A DNA stretch of 64,000 nucleotides from Brevundimonas halotolerans (GTDB lineage: Bacteria; Pseudomonadota; Alphaproteobacteria; Caulobacterales; Caulobacteraceae): positions 227,001 to 291,000 of the forward strand of contig NZ_QTTA01000016.1 in the NCBI RefSeq assembly GCF_003730275.1. The letters are read 5' to 3'. Under the pieces are notes generated by a model that saw only the letters and a list, made by a program, of their open reading frames with translations, searched no databases and was not told the origin of the DNA. This document shows positions 58,608-64,000 of this stretch, piece by piece. Within the stretch, counting starts at the first letter, position 1. Every line of letters begins with the position of its first letter. A program made the position numbers and the translations under genes.

Positions 58608-60824
58608 CTACTGCGGAACGCCGGGCATGCCGAAGTCGAAGGCCGGCTCCTGACGGCGCGGGCTGCTGCCGAAGGTGTAGGTCAGGCCGATATAGTAGGT
58701 CGGCTCGCTGAAGCGGACGCGGCTGCGATCCTGGAAGTCAGGCGTGTCCGTGATCGCGGTGATCTCGGCCGTGTCCAAGATGTTGGTCCCCGTCAGCACC
58801 ATGCTGAAGCTGTCGGTGAATTTGCGCCGATAGCCGATGTTCAGCATGCCGAACGAGCTCCGCTCGCTCTGGGCCTGGATTTGCTCGCCAACATAGAAGC
58901 CATTCAGCTGGAAGAAGTCGGTGTCCGTCGGGGACCAGTTTATCGAGGCGCGGGCGGTGCCGCTGGTGCCGCTGCGCTCAATGCCGCCTGCGATGCCCGG
59001 GATGCTGATGTCGTTCTGGAAGACGGTGCCCGAGGCGTTATAGGTCACCTTGGAGCCAAAGCGGCCATTGACGATGAACTCGACACCGGTGCGCTGGCTC
59101 TCGCCCAGGTTCTCGCGGGTCGTCAGCACCACGCCGCCGCCGATGTCCTGCGACACATCGGTCACGCCACCGCTGCTGTCGCGATAGAAGGCCGTCACCG
59201 CATAAAAGGTCGGCCCCTTGCGCAGCTGCCAGGTCAGTTCGAACGAGTCGGTGATCTCGGGCTCGAGGTCCGGGTTCCCGCGCCGCAGGTTCTGCGGGTC
59301 GATGTAGATGGTGTAGGGGTTCAGATCCTGGGGCGACGGACGGCTGATCCGGCGGCTGTAGCCCCCGCGCAGACGCTGGCTGTCGGTCATCTGATAGCCG
59401 AAGTTCAGCGTCGGATAGGCCTTCAGATAGTCACGCTGGACCGAAATGGAGTCGGTGATCTGGTCCAGCTGGAAGTCGACCTGCTCGACGCGCAGCCCCG
59501 CCTGGACATCCAGATCGCCGAACGGTCGCTCATAGGTGACGTAGGCGGCGTGGACCCATTCCTCATAGTCGAAGCGGTTGGTCAGGGCCGCGATCGGCAC
59601 AAGGCCAGCCTCATCGGGACCGCGCGAACCGAAGGAGTCAAACGCGTCGATGTCCAGATCGCCCTCATAGCCGATCTTCAGCAGGCGTCGGTCACCCATC
59701 GGACGGGTGTAGTCCAGCTTGAAGCCGTAGGAGTCGCTCTCGTTGTCGCTGCCGGTGCGCTGCAGGAAGTCGGGCTCGCCCCCGATCTCGGTGGTCGAGG
59801 TCAGGTCGAGTTCGCGTTCCGACGTGCTGGCGTCCACCTCGAAATCAGCGGCCAGTTCGTGCTGGTCACCCTCGAACTTGCGGCGCCAGGACAGACGACC
59901 CCCGACGTTGCTGTTCGAGAACCCGCCCGTCTGCAGGCGCTCATAGCGGTCGCTGACCGTGCCGTTGCCATCGGCCCGCTCAAAGACCTGCAGTCCGTCG
60001 TTCTCGGCGTCGAAAGCGCGATAGCCGAGCTCGCCGCTGATCCGGTCGCGGGCATTCAGGTCGTAGTCGGCACCGATGCGCGCATTGCCGAAGGTATTGG
60101 TGTTGCTGCCCGTCGATACACTGTCTTCGACGATGGTGGCCGCCGGCGTCGCCCCGGGCCGCAGTCGGCTGGACTCGCTTTCGACATCGCTGACGTTGTG
60201 GCGAAGGCCGATGTCACCGGACAGGGTCAGACCGTCCTTGGTGCGGCTGCCGCTCAGGGACAGGTTGCCCCGCTCGCCGCCGTCCCAGGACGCGCGAACG
60301 CCGACGGAGGTAACAGAGGGCTGGGCCGTGCGAGTGACCAGGTTAATGACGCCACCGCTACCTTCGGGGCTGAAGGCCGCCGAGGGGTTGGTGATCACTT
60401 CCACCCGCTCGATCTGGCTGCCCGACATGGCCTGAAGCACATCGGCACGTGAGGCGCCGCGCAGCATCGCCGACGGGCGTCCGTCGACGAGGATGGTGAC
60501 ATTGCCGTCGCCGCGCAGGCTGACGTTACCCTGGAGATCAACCTCGACACCCGGGACGTTACGCAGGACATCCGCGACCGATCCGGTCTGGGCCTGCACA
60601 TCATTCGAGACGTTGTAGATCATCCGGTCGGCCGCCGTGATGATGTCGGTCCGGGTGCCCTGGACGAGGATCTCATCGACCTCGGTCGCCTCTTCCTCGG
60701 CCTCCTCGTCCTCGGCGGTGGCGGGCGGATCCTGATCGGCATCCTGCGCAAGCGCGGGCGCGGCGGCGAACAGCACGCATCCAAAGAGAAGCGCCGATGT
60801 CATCAGCAGCGTACGGTTCGACAT
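58608..60824 (-). CDS. TonB-dependent receptor with outer-membrane beta-barrel family domain
   Basis: A 738-residue protein with signal peptide (ending APALAQ), an acidic Asp/Glu stretch (DQDPPATAEDEEAEEEATEVDE), the TonB-box-like EILVQGT, then a plug (VADVLRNVPGVEVDLQGNVSLRGDGNVTILVDGRPSAML) and a barrel of the OMP_b-brl_3 type ending in YIGLTYTFGSSPRR. It is divergent from katG; its stop is seven bases from the dctD stop. It is distinct from the receptor at 50767. Ligand unknown; these are often peptide or metal-related receptors. Confidence 0.85.
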   Translation of the reverse strand: MSNRTLLMTSALLFGCVLFAAAPALAQDADQDPPATAEDEEAEEEATEVDEILVQGTRTDIITAADRMIYNVSNDVQAQTGSVADVLRNVPGVEVDLQGNVSLRGDGNVTILVDGRPSAMLRGASRADVLQAMSGSQIERVEVITNPSAAFSPEGSGGVINLVTRTAQPSVTSVGVRASWDGGERGNLSLSGSRTKDGLTLSGDIGLRHNVSDVESESSRLRPGATPAATIVEDSVSTGSNTNTFGNARIGADYDLNARDRISGELGYRAFDAENDGLQVFERADGNGTVSDRYERLQTGGFSNSNVGGRLSWRRKFEGDQHELAADFEVDASTSERELDLTSTTEIGGEPDFLQRTGSDNESDSYGFKLDYTRPMGDRRLLKIGYEGDLDIDAFDSFGSRGPDEAGLVPIAALTNRFDYEEWVHAAYVTYERPFGDLDVQAGLRVEQVDFQLDQITDSISVQRDYLKAYPTLNFGYQMTDSQRLRGGYSRRISRPSPQDLNPYTIYIDPQNLRRGNPDLEPEITDSFELTWQLRKGPTFYAVTAFYRDSSGGVTDVSQDIGGGVVLTTRENLGESQRTGVEFIVNGRFGSKVTYNASGTVFQNDISIPGIAGGIERSGTSGTARASINWSPTDTDFFQLNGFYVGEQIQAQSERSSFGMLNIGYRRKFTDSFSMVLTGTNILDTAEITAITDTPDFQDRSRVRFSEPTYYIGLTYTFGSSPRRQEPAFDFGMPGVPQ

Positions 60825-60934
60825 GTTCAGCCCGATCGAGAGGAGGTCGCCGCGCGGGACGAAGCGAATTCGTCTTTGGCAACAGAGAGGTGCTTGCTTG
60901 CGCGTTATCACGTCGCCGGGCCGCGACAAGTTAA

Positions 60935-63307
<2,373 letters not shown>

Positions 63308-63332
63308 TCCTGCGGCTCGAGTCGATTAAAAG

Positions 63333-63370
63333 ACACCCGGATGCAGGCCACTGCGTCCGGGTGTTTCTTT
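63333..63370. terminator. Bidirectional terminator between katG and JmjC gene
   Basis: ACACCCGGA (63333-63341) and TCCGGGTGT (63356-63364), followed on the plus strand by TTCTTT. On the minus strand the hairpin is followed by TCTTTTAATC. It serves both convergent genes. Confidence 0.8.
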
Positions 63371-64000
63371 ACGTCCCGGCGACCGGCTTGAGCGCGCCCG
63401 CCTTGACGGCGGCCTCGACTGCCGCGCGCAGGTCCGCCTCGGGAACGAAGTCGAACTGGGCGATCATGTCTTCCAGCACAAAGCGCGGCTGGGCCATGGC
63501 CCACTCCATGGCGACAGATGCCGGGCCGCGGACGGCAGGCGGCATCAATCCCGTCGGGCTGTAGCGCGTCAGCGATATCCGCTCCGGCAAATGATAGTCT
63601 GACGATCGCCCCATCAGCCGCTGCTGGGTCATGGCGATTTCCTGCACGAAGGCCGGGCTTGCCGCGAGTGTCGCCAGCCTTTGGCCGAGATCGGCCAGCT
63701 GCCCGGCCAGGGGCCTTCCGTAGTCTTGCGCCGCCGGCGGCAGCCAGGCCCGGAACGCCGGATCCTGCATGGCCGCCGACTCCAGCAGACGGAACAGGAT
63801 GCGTCCGTAAAGCGGCGTGACGGACAGCGTCACATGCAGTGACGGCCCGTCCACTGCCAGGGCGTCGTGGTACCAGCCGCGCGGAATGTAGAGGACATCC
63901 CCTGGCCGCATACGGACTTCCTGCATGATCGGACCGCAGGCCGAGGCCAGATAGCGGCGAACCTCCTCGCCCTCGCCTGGATAGTCGACGGGGTCAGACT
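63369..64000 (-). CDS. JmjC/cupin oxygenase-like protein, C-terminal part (runs off right edge)
   Basis: The frame is open from the right edge to a stop at 63369-63371. It shows GDVLYIPRGWYHDALAVDGPSLHVTLSVTPLYG, the second half of the JmjC double-stranded beta-helix with the distal iron-binding His, followed by a helical region and a C-terminal winged-helix-like part, as in ribosomal-oxygenase (ROX, YcfD) proteins. The HxD motif is beyond position 64000. Such enzymes hydroxylate ribosomal or other proteins using 2-oxoglutarate; here only the C-terminal third to half is visible. Confidence 0.7.
   Translation of the reverse strand, partial: SDPVDYPGEGEEVRRYLASACGPIMQEVRMRPGDVLYIPRGWYHDALAVDGPSLHVTLSVTPLYGRILFRLLESAAMQDPAFRAWLPPAAQDYGRPLAGQLADLGQRLATLAASPAFVQEIAMTQQRLMGRSSDYHLPERISLTRYSPTGLMPPAVRGPASVAMEWAMAQPRFVLEDMIAQFDFVPEADLRAAVEAAVKAGALKPVAGT

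Overview
The window is GC-rich alphaproteobacterial chromosome. The flagellar block fliL-fliM / flgF-flgG-flgA-flgH, with an apparent CtrA box, a FlbD-type palindrome and a textbook sigma-54 promoter, together with TonB-dependent receptors and the general gene content, points to Caulobacteraceae, most likely a Brevundimonas-like organism. This assignment is inferred from gene content and order, not from a database search.

Layout. Positions 1-18200 are mainly housekeeping genes: nagZ (partial), a SPOR protein, dgt, erpA, an SdpR/SdpI pair, a dihydroorotase, a GT9 glycosyltransferase, ygfZ, tag, rnhB, a solitary adenine methylase, pyk, tRNA-Leu, an M28 peptidase, then MotE-like, DUF6468, fliM and fliL on the minus strand. 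Positions 18245-21465 hold the flagellar control region and flgFGAH. Positions 21577-24946 hold three tandem related secreted proteins and a DUF885 peptidase. Positions 24950-25822 are non-coding and repeat-rich, with a candidate 6S RNA. They are followed by mmcQ/yjbR, msrA and tRNA-Ser.

Positions 27100-49430 look like an accessory region, bounded and interrupted by decayed IS6-family copies. It carries a copper module (copC, copD, a CnrYXH-like sigma/anti-sigma/sensor triad, copA, copB, a Cys/His-rich CopC-like protein, DUF411). It also carries a MerR regulator with a mercury-type operator driving a glutaredoxin-MauE fusion, a 2180-residue RTX/VCBS/FG-GAP protein with a divergent AraC regulator, and a second ECF sigma/anti-sigma unit next to an S8 protease and envelope proteins.

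Positions 49443-58601 form a uptake locus: dctA, a TonB-dependent receptor and a secreted alpha/beta-hydrolase run as one co-directional unit, divergent from dctB-dctD. The intergenic region has two DctD-type dyads and a -24/-12 element. The right end holds another TonB-dependent receptor, katG with apparent OxyR boxes, and a partial JmjC-type oxygenase.

The strongest unannotated signal is a promoter-like motif, [GT]CGAGGG[GA]-N15-CGTA, found with identical spacing upstream of copC, of the CnrY-like gene and of copA. It looks like the recognition site of the locus's own ECF sigma factor and links the copper genes into one regulon.
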